Part shown: positions 25,916 through 36,990 of the stretch, piece after piece
Layout: each line of letters opens with the position of its first letter
Numbering within the stretch: position 1 is the stretch's first letter
NCBI GenBank assembly: GCA_030407085.1
Contig: CM059582.1
Coordinates: forward strand, 3,782,001-3,846,000
DNA from: Trichopria drosophilae
Taxonomy: Eukaryota; Arthropoda; Insecta; Hymenoptera; Diapriidae
Length of the DNA stretch: 64,000 nt
Reading direction: 5' to 3'
The notes under the pieces: generated by a model
What the model saw: only the letters and a program-made list of their open reading frames with translations
The model's database searches: none
Told to the model about the DNA's origin: nothing
Program-made: the position numbers and the translations under genes

Positions 25916-27900
25916 CTATTTGAAAAAGTCCTTAGCAGCAGTTTCAAGTACTTCTGGCCATGATGAACCTTCATAGTATACAAAAGTGTCATCTACGTAT
26001 GTAATGATTTTTCCCTTCGTGTTGACAGCAAAGAGATCATTTATGTAGATATTGAAAAGAAGTGGGCCTAGAATAGTACCTTGCGGAACTCCACATGTGG
26101 AAGTTAGAGTTTTACTTTGAGCGGTTCCGATCTGAACAAACTGAGGTCTATTACATAAATATGATAATTGATGAGTAATTCCCCTGATTCCATACTTTTC
26201 TAGTTTATATAGAAGAATTGTATGGTCAAGTGTATCAAATGCCTTCATTAGGTCGAAAAAAAAGCTAGGCAGGGTTTACTTTTGTTTAGAGCGGCATAGA
26301 TATAACGAGTCGTTTCACCTAATACATCCTCTGAAGATGTATTTTGTCTAAACCCGTATTGGTGGGGATGCAACGTATTACACGATTTAAAAAATTGTGT
26401 TATTCGGTTGGTAAGGCATATTTCAAAAAATTTCGCTAGCGAGGATAATATTGAAATAAGTCTGTAGTTTGATGTCTTGAATTTCTCTCTGGTTTTGTAA
26501 ATTGGTATAATCTTGGCTGTTTTAAATTGAAGGGGGCATATGCAGGTGTTAAAACAAAGGTTTATCAAATAAGAAAGTGGGTTGGAGATGAAAGAAGCTA
26601 GTATTTTGAGACATTCGGCTGATATATGATCTGAGCCCATCGCTTTTCCTCGTTTTAGACTTGTAATGGCTTTAAAAATTTCATTTTCGTTGGTTGGTGT
26701 TAGGTACATTGAATTTGATTACGATTCAAAGGAGTTGGTCCACTTGCTCAAGAAAACTGTCTTTTTCAATTTTAGTGGTTAAGTTTTTGCTAATATTTGT
26801 AAAATAGGTAACAAATTCTTCTGCAATTTTCCTGTGATCAGTTGTTTCTAAACCTTGTTTAGTTTTTATTTTGTTTATCTCTGTCCTTTTGTTTGTTAAA
26901 CCTCTTCCAGCAGTGTCGTTAACAGTTTTCCATAATTTTTTAGGATCATTACCACAGTTATCAACAATTTTTTCATAATATTTGTTCTTTATTTTTGTTG
27001 TTAGCATTGTTAATTAACTCCTGTACTTTTTGTATTTGTCGTTAAATAGGGTGTTGGTTGGATTATTATGTGCCTTAATTCGTAGTTTATCTCTCATTTT
27101 CATTGATGATAATAGTCCTTTGGTAATCCATTTCTTTTTTCCTATATTATGATTTGAAGATATCGTTGTAGCCAGATTTATGTAATATTGGATTTTTGAG
27201 ATTAGTTTGGGTCGTCCCAAGTTTCATTCTTTATCACATACTCTAATTTATTATGATTTATTTTATTTTTTGTTGACAGGGTAACATTTGTTGTTCTTTT
27301 GAGCTTTCCTACTGGTATAGAGATAATTGTTGAGTCAATAGTGGTCAGTTATCGGTGTTTTCAGAATCGCTGCGAGAATGCTGAATTTTTATCTTCTCTT
27401 GTGGGTTTGTTAATTGCCGATATATGTGCATTTGAGCTTAATTCCATCAAATACTCAAGGATAACTGCTCAATTATTCGTTATATCAATGTTAAAATCCC
27501 CAATTAATATTTGCGTAGCATTAAATCTAAGGAGTCCAGTACTGGTGATAAACTGGTGATAAAATTATCAATATCATCTGTGTGCAGTCTGTAGAGAGCT
27601 AATATTTAGATTTTCTCTGAGGGTGATAGAAATATTGTTAATTTTATAGCATTATTTTCATTCATCGGTATTATATTATATGTGTAAGATAAATTTTCTG
27701 TCACATATATTAGAGTGACATCATTTTGGTTTCTACGGCTTTCATTATAAATTTCTTTATAACCAGGGATTGAATATAGATTAATATTTTCAATTTTCCA
27801 GGTTTCGGTAGTAACTATAACGTCGAAATTGTAAGAAAAAGAATGCAGGAGTAAATTGTTTATTTGGACATTTTTTCGGTTCCATTAATTAATTTTTTGG
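25916..27900 (-). mobile_element. LINE (jockey/CR1 group), 3' side replaced by an R2/R4-type insertion
   Basis: Minus strand. Endonuclease remnants run from about 27870 to 27240 (FDVIVTTETWKIENINLYSI; GDFNIDI). The linker is at 27014-27220 (KKWITKGLLSSMKMRDKL) and 26726-27007 (KKLWKTVNDTAGRG). RT is at 26248-26709 (SDHISAECLKILAS; HPHQYGFRQNTSSED) and, after a frameshift in a T-run near 26255, at 25916-26248 (MKAFDTLDHTILLYKLEKYG; GVPQGTILGPLLFNIYINDL; catalytic YVDD). The frame is cut at about 25916 where the R2/R4-type element joins. Its own 3' end was not found left of 23045, so the insertion may have come with a deletion. Confidence 0.8.
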
Positions 27901-29090
27901 TCCGTGTTTGTCATCAGATTTGGTTCCTGTTGTGGACTTTAACTTTAATTAATAGACAGAAGTCTATATATTTAGAGAAATTAATTTATCATCAGACGAT
28001 TAAAAGAGATTTTATCTATTGATTAAAAGTACATATAGAATTATGGATGTTCGTCACAGTAAAATTCAAAACGATTCTAGTCATATCCAAACACGTTATA
28101 TTCGATAACAGTTACAAAATAAACAAAGTAGCTATTTCCATGTATGTTTCTTGTATCGTCAGATAGTGAGAGTTATGAGGATGCAACAATGGTTGGTAAA
28201 GTTCATTCGTTTAGGCTAGTCGTAACAGCGACTTAAATAGTCAAGAAGAACCTAATTTCTGACGTTAAATTTGTTCGTTTGGAGTAATATATTGTTATGT
28301 TTATAAAACTGTATTACGTCAATCTGCGTCCTGACATTTAGAAGGTGTTAGAGGGAGTTAAGAGGGTCGCCGTTCAATTTATTAATTTTTAATCATTTTT
28401 TTGTCTACTAATGAATTTATATAATTTATTTTCGTAGATTTATACAAATATTTTTCATTATTAGTTGGAAACTTTACATATTTAAAAATTTATTTTATTA
28501 TGACATCTAAGAGAAGGAAAACGTGACAAAAACGCTTTTATATATATATAATATCTTTTTTAATCATTCATTTTTAAAATCATAACGAGAAACTCAAAAC
28601 ACTTATTAAAAAATAGAAGCCCGTAATTTATTAAACTTTCCGATCTAAATAATGACGTTTCATTTCAATTTAAGTAAAACAATTTGTGAAGTTCTTTTTA
28701 TACAAAATAACCATTTGTTAAATATGTTTTAAACACGTTACAAACATTTTTAATTTTCATTTGTTTTTTACCATTATTATACTTTTCTAAAGTGGGCTAC
28801 GAACTAGAGCCAAAAACGTTAAATATTTTTTGTAATCTGTTTATATACGAGTCTTTTTAGACGTTTTTTAATATATTCGTTGTTATTTATGTGATTTTTA
28901 TGTGTGTCTTTTCAGACGTCATTTTTTAAATATATTATGGTGACCGTTACTTAGATGCTAATTTATTTATCCATATAATCGTAACGAAATAATTATTAAA
29001 TGTTAAAAATTAAGAATTTGTCGATGATCGGAGTAAAAAACAGGTTAACCCTTTGTGGCATACATTTTTCTTTACATGGAAAATAGCTGA
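27900..29090. other. AT-rich intron sequence, nothing recognised
   Basis: No domain, tandem array or long inverted repeat noticed. Two similar phrases about 'CTTTTNAGACGTTTTT' near 28850 and 28910 are too short to name. Confidence 0.35.
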
Positions 29091-29430
29091 AATTTGTTAC
29101 TCGGGAGTTTTTGGGGTCTCTGATTACGAATTTGAAGTCAGATTTTGAAATTTCAAAATGTCGGATTCAATATGGCAGACAAATTTTTCAAAATTCATCG
29201 GATTCGCTTGAAATTTGTTACTCAGAGGTTTTTGGGGCCGCAGATTACGAATTTGAAGTCAGATTTTGAAAATTCAAAATTCTGACTTCCAAAACCACCG
29301 AGTAACAACTTTTGTTGAAAATAAGGCATTTTAAAATTTTTTTCGCCCGTATATTGGATTCGCCATTTTGAATTTGGTAAAATTAACATCGGATTAGTAA
29401 TCAGTGACCCCAAAACCCCTTATAAATAAA
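29090..29430. repeat. Copy of the 'GATTACGAAT' dispersed palindromic repeat
   Basis: Two direct copies of ATTTGTTACTC(A/G) followed by GTTTTTGGGG, ATTACGAATTTGAAGTCAG and TTCAAAAT (about 29093-29165 and 29213-29285), then an inverted one ending near 29420. The same family is at 2.85, 13.4, 41.2, 50.2 and 52.0 kb. Confidence 0.65.
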
Positions 29431-29539
29431 TCTATAGTAAAAAAACCTTGTGCAGTTTGCAAAAATGAATTTATTCGGAAAAAAACGCTGTTTTTTCAAT
29501 TTTATTTGTTAATAACAATTATTTATTTACTCTATATAA

Positions 29540-32500
29540 TCAAGGTAATGTCAACCAGAATGATGGAGTTGTGGTGTTCATACGGAACTCGATGCTTTTC
29601 ACATATGCAGTTGATAAAGTAGGTCCCATTAACGCTCTTCGGGTTACAATAAATACTGATTTGGCAAATGATTTTATTACTTTGATAGCGGTATATCAAC
29701 CCCATACCGTGAATACTCACGAATTTATTGAAAATATATTTAGATACTTGAGCTCTGTTGAATCAAATGAAATACTCTTCATAGGAGATTGCAATATAAA
29801 TATAATGGATACTAACGCAGAAGCAATACAATATATAAACAACTTTAGTCAACTTGGCTTTATCTCGACAATTAACTCTCACACACGTGTGCAATGTGAT
29901 AGAACATGCCTAGATCATGCATTCTTAAAGACGAAAAAATCAATAAAAGATGCTACTTCTGGGATTCTGGAAACGAACATCACGGACCATTATCCAATCA
30001 TCGTGCAGCTACCGGTTTCACTAAAACCTACTCAAACTGCGTTACAAGTAGAATCCACAAAAATAAATCACGAACTGTTAGTTCAGTCACTAGCAACGGA
30101 AAATTGGATAAATGTTTTCAACTGCACAGAAGTCGACACGGCAACAATAAACTTTATTGATACCTTAAAACAACATGTAGAAAATGCCACATCAAAGATA
30201 TTAAGAAAAATTCCAAACATAAAAAAGCCATGGATAACTCCTGGAATTATAAAATCTATAAAAACGAGAGACTAAGTACAGAAATATGCTAACAGCTCTA
30301 ATTAATAAAACGAAGGCTGCCTACTATGCCTCTAAAGTAGAAAATAAAGACCCCGCAAAAATGTGGGGTGTAGTTAACGAGATACTAAAAACAAATTCGA
30401 AACGAAACTCGGTAACTAAAATACAGATAGATGGTGAAACTGTTACCGACAAATATAAAATTGCAACTGAATTTAACAATCATTTTTCAACCATCGGCTA
30501 TACTCTTATTTCTCAAGTAAATATGCATTCTCAACTCAATCAACATTGCAAGTATAATTTAATGAACACAAATCGTAAGGTAAATTCCATGTTCTTAAGT
30601 GAAGTGACTGAAAGCGAAATTCAAAGAATCATTGAAAGGTCCAAGAATAAGAAATCGCCCGGCATAGATGGTATACAAACGAATATAATAAAATTATGTT
30701 GTAATTTCATTGTGAAACCTTTTAAATACATAATCAATCTAGCTTTTTGTTCCGGCATATGCCCAACTTCTTTTAAAAAAGCTGTTGTTGTGCCTATATA
30801 CAAATCTGGAAATAAAGATGTCCTACAAAACTACAGGCCAATAGCACTATTATCAAGCATTTCAAAAATCTTCAAGAAATGTCTAACAACCCGAATATTA
30901 AGTTATTTATTTTTTTTTTTTATTTATTTATATCAACAGGTATTACCCCTTTTACAACAATATAAAATATAAACATAGCCGCAACTTAATATATTAATTT
31001 CAACTTAATAGTACTTATACAATAACGCCTTGATACATCTCTGAAAAGTGTAGGAGGAACCTTCTAAAAATATAATTCTGGTTTCATAAGTCATAGCATT
31101 TGCTAAGTTACATAGCCTAAATATCGGTGCATTTCGACCATAATTTGTACGTGGAATGTTTAATGAAAAGATGTTCGGGTTTCTAATATTGCTAGTGTTC
31201 GCATTCCAATTTAATTTGTTGTGTAAAAACGGACAATCAATATATTTGTGGACTACTCTATATAAGAGATTAAGATCATTAACTTGATATATTGATCTTA
31301 GAGTAGGCAAATTTAATTTGGTTGAAATTGAACTGTATTCATGTGAAAATGGATGAATTGGTGTTCCAAGTTTATATGCTGCATATCGTAAAAATTTATG
31401 TTGTACCCTTTCTATAGAATTCATATCCACATCATACATCGGTGACCAAATTGGCGATGCATAAAGTAAAATAGACCGAATTAGAGTTATGAAAAGCATT
31501 CTTATTGTGTCAATAAGAGTGAAGTTTATACTTGTCCTTTGTAAAAATCCCAACATTTTTAGTGCTTTATTAGTAACATAATTAATATGATTTTTGAAAG
31601 TCAGTTTCTCATCAAAAATTACTCCGAGATCTTTTATTTGGGAAATTTTAGATAATTGTTGACCTGACAGTATATATTCAAAGTTTAAGGGTTATCTTAA
31701 ATATATAAAACTTCTCCATCCTTCACAACATGGATTTCAGAAAGGGAGATCTACTGATTCAGCAATTTCAAAATTGATAGAAAACATATACACAGCGCTA
31801 GATAACGGCACTCCTACTTTAGCGGTTTTCATCGATTTGCCAAAAACCTACTTGCAAAGCTTGAAAATTATGGTTTTCGTGATAACGTATACCGTCTAAT
31901 GGAAAGTTATCTATCAGAGAGGTCTCAGGTAGTTCAAGTACAAGATCAACTCAGTGAATCTGCCCAACTAAGCTGTGGTGTCCCACAGGGATCTATATTG
32001 GGCCCAATATTATTTATAATATATATTAATGACATCTTCAAGATAAAAACTTCAAGTGAAATCATAAGTTACGCAGATGACACTGTTATGATCTTCAGAG
32101 GACGCACGTGGGAAGAAGTCATTGGTGCTGTTCAAGATGACCTCCCAATAATAAAGGGGTGGTTCTGTGAAAATCACTTAACAATAAATATGGGGAAAAC
32201 GCATGCTGTGGCATTTGGGTGCTATCAAGATAGTCTACCATTGGCAAAAAACATTAAAATTCACGAAAAAAACTGCACCAACAAAGCCACATGCAAATGC
32301 TCAACAATGGACATAACCAAATCTGCTAAATATCTTGGAATTGTTATTGACAGTAACCTTCGATGGGATCTACGCATTAATTATCTACTACACAAACTTA
32401 GACATATGCCTTGCTTATTTTATAAACTGCGGTCAGTCTTAAACGTAAACCAATTACAAATGGTATATTATGCACTAGTAGATTCAATTCTCTCTTATGG

Positions 32501-33268
32501 CATCGTTGGATGGGGTGGAGTGAGAGACAATGTATTGTATGCTTTACAAACAATACAAAATACAATATTAAAAGTTATTTTTTGGAAAAATAGACGCTAC
32601 TCAACATATTTACTATACAACAACTGTAACATCTTAAATTTAAGACAAAAATTTTATATACCAGCCTTGCACCACAGTGTAAACGAAAACATCCTGACCA
32701 TTGAAAACCCAATGGACAATCACAGAACAACAAGATTTTATACCGAAAAGAAAATTCAACTTCCTAGATTTAAGAAAAGCATAGGGTGTAGATGCTTTTC
32801 TTACTGTGCAGCAAAGGTGGCTAACTATTTTAACTCAGACTTTCGAAATGTGCTCTTCAATTTAAACCTAACTTCGTATGCAAGAAAGAAGAAAATTCAA
32901 GATATGGTAGCAACGGTTCCTCTGGAGCAATTAAGAAGCCTTCTTGAAAAATAGTTTCATACGTTTTCTCTCCTTTTTCGACAAACATATTTTTTATCTT
33001 TTTCTCCTGACGAGATATCTGAGGTGAGATATTACGAAGCTGAATATGATGCAAAAAAGTGAAAATAAAAATTTGGGAACCTGAACATGGTTGCGGACAA
33101 GTGCCTTGAGCACTTTTGCGACCAAATGACACAGTTGAGCGCAATGGAAATATGATAATATTGTTACTTTTATTAACTATTTATTACACACAATATTTAT
33201 TCTATGTATTACTGTTGTAAGGTGCTCAATAAACAATTATATTTATATTTATATTTATATTTATCTGA
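29540..33268 (+). mobile_element. LINE (jockey/CR1 group) split by a younger LINE insertion
   Basis: Plus strand, in RpII215 intron 1, 5'-truncated. Endonuclease at about 29545-30040 (GVVVFIRNSML; LFIGDCNINI; DHYPIIVQLP). Linker about 30200-30400 (KKPWITPGIIKSIKTRD). RT starts in 30286-30905 (KSPGIDGIQTNIIKL; YRPIALLSSISKIFKKCL), is interrupted from about 30906 to 31690, and resumes at about 31691 (HPSQHGFQKGRSTDSAISKL; AVFIDL). The palm, thumb and C-terminal part are in 31899-32954 (CGVPQGSILGPILFIIYIND; catalytic YADD; AKYLGIVIDSNLRWD). One frame break lies near 31845. The 3' UTR ends in (TTATAT)n at 33235-33268. The retained YADD and few breaks suggest moderate age. Confidence 0.85.
30906..31690 (-). 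mobile_element. 5'-truncated LINE 3' end nested in the preceding LINE
   Basis: Minus strand. An open frame runs from about 31690 to 31005 (SQIKDLGVIFDEKLTFKNHI, then LIRSILLYASPIWSPMYDV and the C-terminal LYRVVHKYIDCPF), i.e. the end of an RT and its C-terminal domain with no stops. It ends in an A-rich AAATAAA-type tail (plus-strand T-run at 30906-30935). The host LINE breaks after CGAATATTAAGTTAT and resumes with GGTTATCTTAAATAT, which gives an imperfect target duplication of about eight bases around GTTAT(T/C)TTA. Confidence 0.82.
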
Positions 33269-33284
33269 CATTCAGGGATCTATC

Positions 33285-33600
33285 AGTCAGATAGGAAGCC
33301 AGCCTCTTATACCCACGACTTCCAGTTTCTTAACCAATCTCGAATGGTTCACTGTGTCAAAAGCTTTTGAAAAGTCACCGTAAAACACATCCACTTGGTG
33401 CCCCTTAGAGAACGATGATATAATGGCCTCCTCAAATTGCAGTAAGTTGGTCATAGTTGATTTTTTAGGGAGGAAACCATGCTGGTTTGGAGAAAGGATT
33501 GGTAGTAGCTGATTACACAGTCTTGTTGTTAGTATTGATTCAAATACTTTTGCAAAGCAATTGAGAATCGTGATAGGTCGATAGTTAGAGACTTCCTTTT
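33285..33600 (-). pseudogene. Reverse transcriptase fragment of a LINE
   Basis: Minus strand from 33600 to about 33285: YRPITILNCFAKVFESIL, PNQHGFLPKKSTMTNLLQFE, then VFYGDFSKAFDTVNHSRL and VVGIRGWL. This is the fingers and first palm motif of a jockey/CR1-group RT. Both ends are cut and no catalytic DD is present. Confidence 0.75.
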
Positions 33601-33681
33601 TCGATTATAATAACACTAAACGAGAAAATTATTTTTCATCACACTGGGAAAGTTACTTCCTCCCTGTCATGAAGAAAAATC

Positions 33682-33811
33682 GTATACTTCCCTCGGGAAG
33701 TAAAAAAGAATGCCTTAGACTACATGTTTTTCACCCTCGGCTTCACCTCGGGTAAAAATTACACGCAGTCTGAGACATTCTTTATTTTACCTCCCTCGTC
33801 GAGTAATATAC
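33682..33811. repeat. 130 bp multi-stem hairpin, copy A
   Basis: Bounded by GTATAC and TAATATAC. Inside: a small palindrome ACTTCCCTCGGGAAGT, an outer stem GAATGCCTTAGACT pairing with AGTCTGAGACATTC, and a centre CCTCGGCTTCACCTCGGG that folds on itself. Copies B (36855-36984) and C (63129-63261, inverted) have the same plan and nearly the same length. Confidence 0.7.
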
Positions 33812-34011
33812 TATTTTTTATAGTTATATTGGTTCTATATAAAAAATGGAAAAAGATCTCTGTATCTTTCATATTCTGCGAGAAAAGTAAGGAAATGTGA
33901 ATAAATCTAGGTTGTACAACGTATGTACCACTATGCCACAAAGGGTTAAATAAACACTCCTCAATTTAGAGTGTGTCTGACATTTTGACATCCAATGATG
34001 TCATCTTCAGA

Positions 34012-34228
34012 CGTTTTTTTTTTTTTATTTTACGTCGACTTTTGTGAACCCACATAGGACTAAATCGCGACGGGACCTACAGTTTATGAAGGTGGAATCT
34101 GAACCACCTGAGCTTTGGCGTTATTAGACACTTATAAACAAATATAGAGGTGTCCCAATGACAGAGGTTCGAAACAGGGTTTTCTGATTATGAAGCCGAT
34201 ACTCTACCAACCTAGCCACCACTGCTCG
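34012..34228 (-). mobile_element. tRNA-derived SINE with perfect target duplication
   Basis: Read on the minus strand, the element starts GAGCAGTGGTGGCTAGG. It has an RNA polymerase III A box (TGGCTAGGTTGG) near its start and a B box (GTTTCGAACC) about 40 bases on. A unique body of about 130 bases follows, then an A-rich tail. It is flanked by the identical 9-mer ATCTTCAGA at 34003-34011 and 34229-34237, the mark of LINE-driven insertion. It landed in a short inverted repeat (GTCTGACATTTTGACATC / GATGTCATCTTCAGAC, 33976-34013). Confidence 0.88.
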
Positions 34229-34260
34229 ATCTTCAGAAAATATATTACAAAAAAATAATA

Positions 34261-34495
34261 CAGTAGGACCTCTCTTATTCTAATTGCCTTTCTTATTCTA
34301 ATTGTGCAGCCTCTCTTATTCTAATCGTTCCCCTATAAGTCTTCTCCCACTATCACACGAAAAGTCAACGAAAAATATTGTCCACGAATCACAAGCTCGC
34401 AAGCAAAGTAAGTGGGGGTAAGGAGAAAATTAGAATAAGAGAGGTCAGCGCCATCTTGAAAAACTTTACTAATTAGAATAAGAGAGGTCCTACTG
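34261..34495. mobile_element. CAGTAGGACC MITE, copy 2
   Basis: TIRs CAGTAGGACCTCTCTTATTC and AATAAGAGAGGTCCTACTG, flanked by TA at 34259-34260 and 34496-34497. It is the same family as 14682-14890 but opposite in orientation, with an additional CTCTTATTCTAATT unit inside the left end. It begins a few bases after the SINE. Confidence 0.88.
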
Positions 34496-34857
34496 TATAA
34501 TAAAGGTTTACAGAAAACAATAAACATAAATATGAAAAATTACAATCTTTGGAATATATTAGTTGCAAACTTAATTCCCCTTCAAATAAGAAACACAACT
34601 AAGTCGGTTAAAATTATAAGGAAAGATTTAATTAAATTGTAAAATGTTTATAACTCTTGCTTAGAAACAGCTATACACTAAAATGAAATATAAATAATTC
34701 ATGATCATTAATAATGACTTATAAAGGAGGGAAAAAAAAGAAAAAAAAAGATAAAAAAAATGCATCAGTTCATCCTTCACCACCTTATCACATAGATTGT
34801 ACTATTTTATGTAAATTAACAACAATGTATATAGAGGGTCACGGACAAGTATTAATG

Positions 34858-35050
34858 GCCAGGGAACAAAGTTCTGAAAATCTAAACTTTGAAAGGCTAA
34901 AACTTCGACATTGCATGAGTCCATGGTATTTTAATTTGCTTTCTTTTTGCCAAATTTTCAAAAACAAAGTAAAGGGAATCTTGCTGGAGCCATGCTAAAT
35001 CGAAATTTTGGCCTTTCGGTATATTGATTTTCGGAACTTTGTTCCCTGGC
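34858..35050. mobile_element. TIR element with GCCAGGGAACAAAGTTC ends
   Basis: About 50-base imperfect TIRs: GCCAGGGAACAAAGTTCTGA and, inverted at the right end, CGGAACTTTGTTCCCTGGC. Total length about 190 and no coding capacity. The superfamily is not clear because no convincing target duplication is seen. Confidence 0.7.
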
Positions 35051-35443
35051 TGTATTTATTTATTTATTTATTTATGGATCAACGGCCCAAAGGCTTTTAA
35101 ATACAGAAAATTAGAACATTGTATATATAGCGCTATAACAATAAAGAAAATAAAGTATAACTAAAATAATAAGAAACTAAAACAGCCTGTAACGATTTTT
35201 AACTGCCGCAACAAATGCACTCCTTCTAGTCAGACTAGATACATAACGAGGTAGGGAATTCTATTCCCTCCGAAGACGAGTTATGGCAGAATGAAAGCTA
35301 TAGTTCGACTTATTATTCCTTATACTTTGGTTTCGTAATGCATATTCCACCTCACGTGGTTGAAATAGCGAACGTAAATCTAAACAATTTGATTCACTGT
35401 GCAGAATCTTATAACATAAGGTTAAGTCACAGACGGTATACAC
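35050..35443 (-). mobile_element. LINE 3' end fragment
   Basis: Minus strand. The C-terminal tail of a LINE ORF2 is at 35261-35443 (CDLTLCYKILHSESNCLDLR; REVEYALRNQS), followed by a 3' UTR and an (AAAT)n tail (plus-strand TTTATTTATT, 35053-35073). 5'-truncated at the TIR element that starts at 35441. Confidence 0.6.
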
Positions 35444-36658
35444 TGTAAAAAAAGATTTTGTACTTTTACCCCAATCTTGTAAATTTACAACGTACAGCGT
35501 GGGACGAATTATTGCCCTCGCTGTAAGTGGGACTTTTACGCGTTAATATTGTAAATTTACACAGCTATTGTGAACGTTATTTTTATGCTTGTAAAATTTC
35601 CACGAGCATTGTAATTTTACAACGAAACATGGAAAATTGAAGGTTATGGGGTAAAATTACACGCGGACCGCAATTGAGCGGCCCAATTCTATAACTTGCT
35701 CGACGCTCAAACGGCCGGAAAAGTTTTGTCAAACGAAAAAAAAAACGTTCAATTTTTAAAAGTAGGTATTTCGATTTACACAAAATACATGAATGTAGAA
35801 AATGACAAACCGAGCAAGTTTTTCCCAAGAATTTTTTAATAATAATGAATTGTTTCCGTTTTAATAAATAAAAACAATAAAATTTACAACCAAAAATTGA
35901 ATTACATTTTAAAACATAAATCGTCATATCTCGGCCAATTATTGTTAAAATTGTTTGAAATTTGCGATGTACACCGAACAGATCCTAGCGATGCCTATGA
36001 AGTGATAAAGCATTGCAAAAGTTAATTTCGTTATCAACAAATTAATTTTTTAACGGCTAATGTGGAAATCCGCGAATAGACAGCTACGTCGTCAAAAAGT
36101 CTGTGGGGAACTTTCGATTTCAAAAAACTTCAAGCGAGTAATTTGTTCCTTACAGGTAGTGAAAGTTTTTTGGAAAATTTGAAATCGATTTGAATTAAAT
36201 TCAGAAAGTTATGGCGATTCTTAATAAAGCGCGCGGCGAAACACGGAACGCGTCGAGAGAGTTATAAAATTGGGCCGCTCAAACTTACATTTACATAATG
36301 AATTTTACAGTTTAAACCAAAATTAAACCGAAATATTTGGATATTTACCAGGAAAGATTATTTTTACTGGGCCACTGCTTTTTTTAACTCGAGTTGTAAA
36401 TTTACATAACATTGTAAAATACACATGTACAACGTGGGCACGATTTCCACCCACGTACAGCGTGGTACAAATACATCGAATTGTAATTTTACAACTGTCA
36501 ACGTAGGATATTTACATAACCTTGTAATATTTCGAATTTAGCGTGGGAACTTACAGCATAGGTAGGAATATTACAACGTTAAACGTGGGCAAATCACCAT
36601 ATTTTTACAAATGAAAATTACAACAGATTTGTAAAGTTCATTTTCATTTTTTACAGTG
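35441..36658. mobile_element. DNA transposon-like element with CACTGTAAAAAA termini
   Basis: Left end CACTGTAAAAAAAGA and right end TTTTTTACAGTG are inverted. Flanks read TATA and TATG, a possible short target duplication. Subterminal motifs such as TTGTAAATTTACAAC and ACAGCGTGGG recur at both ends. It contains a second, distinct inverted-repeat element (35674-36282). No transposase frame is visible. CACTG termini occur in the CMC/Chapaev group, but assignment is uncertain. Confidence 0.7.
35674..36282. mobile_element. Inner TIR element nested in the CACTGTAAAAAA element
   Basis: Ends TTGAGCGGCCCAATTCTATA (35674-35693) and TTATAAAATTGGGCCGCTCAA (36262-36282) are inverted, and the repeat runs on to GCTCGACGC / GCGTCGAG. 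About 609 bases, non-coding. Confidence 0.7.
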
Positions 36659-36754
36659 TATGCATGGACTTTATGGTCGGGATGTTGAAGAGTGCTGAAA
36701 TACCCGAATAATCATGATCGATATAAGACATTGAGGATCCAGATTTGAAGGTAA

Positions 36755-36990
36755 GTATTAATATACTTTTCTGCCCTCCGGCCAGAAACCGCAACTTCCT
36801 GGCCGCTGCGCGAAACGAAGTTGCGGCTTTCTGGCTACGTTGAGCAGAAAAGTAGTATACGGCCCTTGGCCAATAAAAAAGAAAGCCTCAGATCACATGT
36901 TTGTCAGACTCGGCTTCGCCTCGGCCAACAATTTCATGTGATCTGAAGCACTTTCTTTTTTACTGGCCTAGGATCGTAATATACTATTCA
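36755..36990. repeat. Tree-like hairpin element with 130 bp hairpin copy B
   Basis: At 36760-36854 there is a hairpin closed by CTTTTCTGC / GCAGAAAAG with an inner stem CCGCAACTTC / GAAGTTGCGG. Next to it, 36855-36984 is copy B of the 130 bp hairpin: GTATAC, small palindrome GGCCCTTGGCC, stem CAGATCACATG / CATGTGATCTG, centre CTCGGCTTCGCCTCGG, and TAATATAC. No coding capacity. Confidence 0.7.

Noticed and set aside
34150..34228. A tRNA gene
   Set aside because: A and B boxes are present but the cloverleaf is not complete; the A tail and target duplications show it is a SINE.
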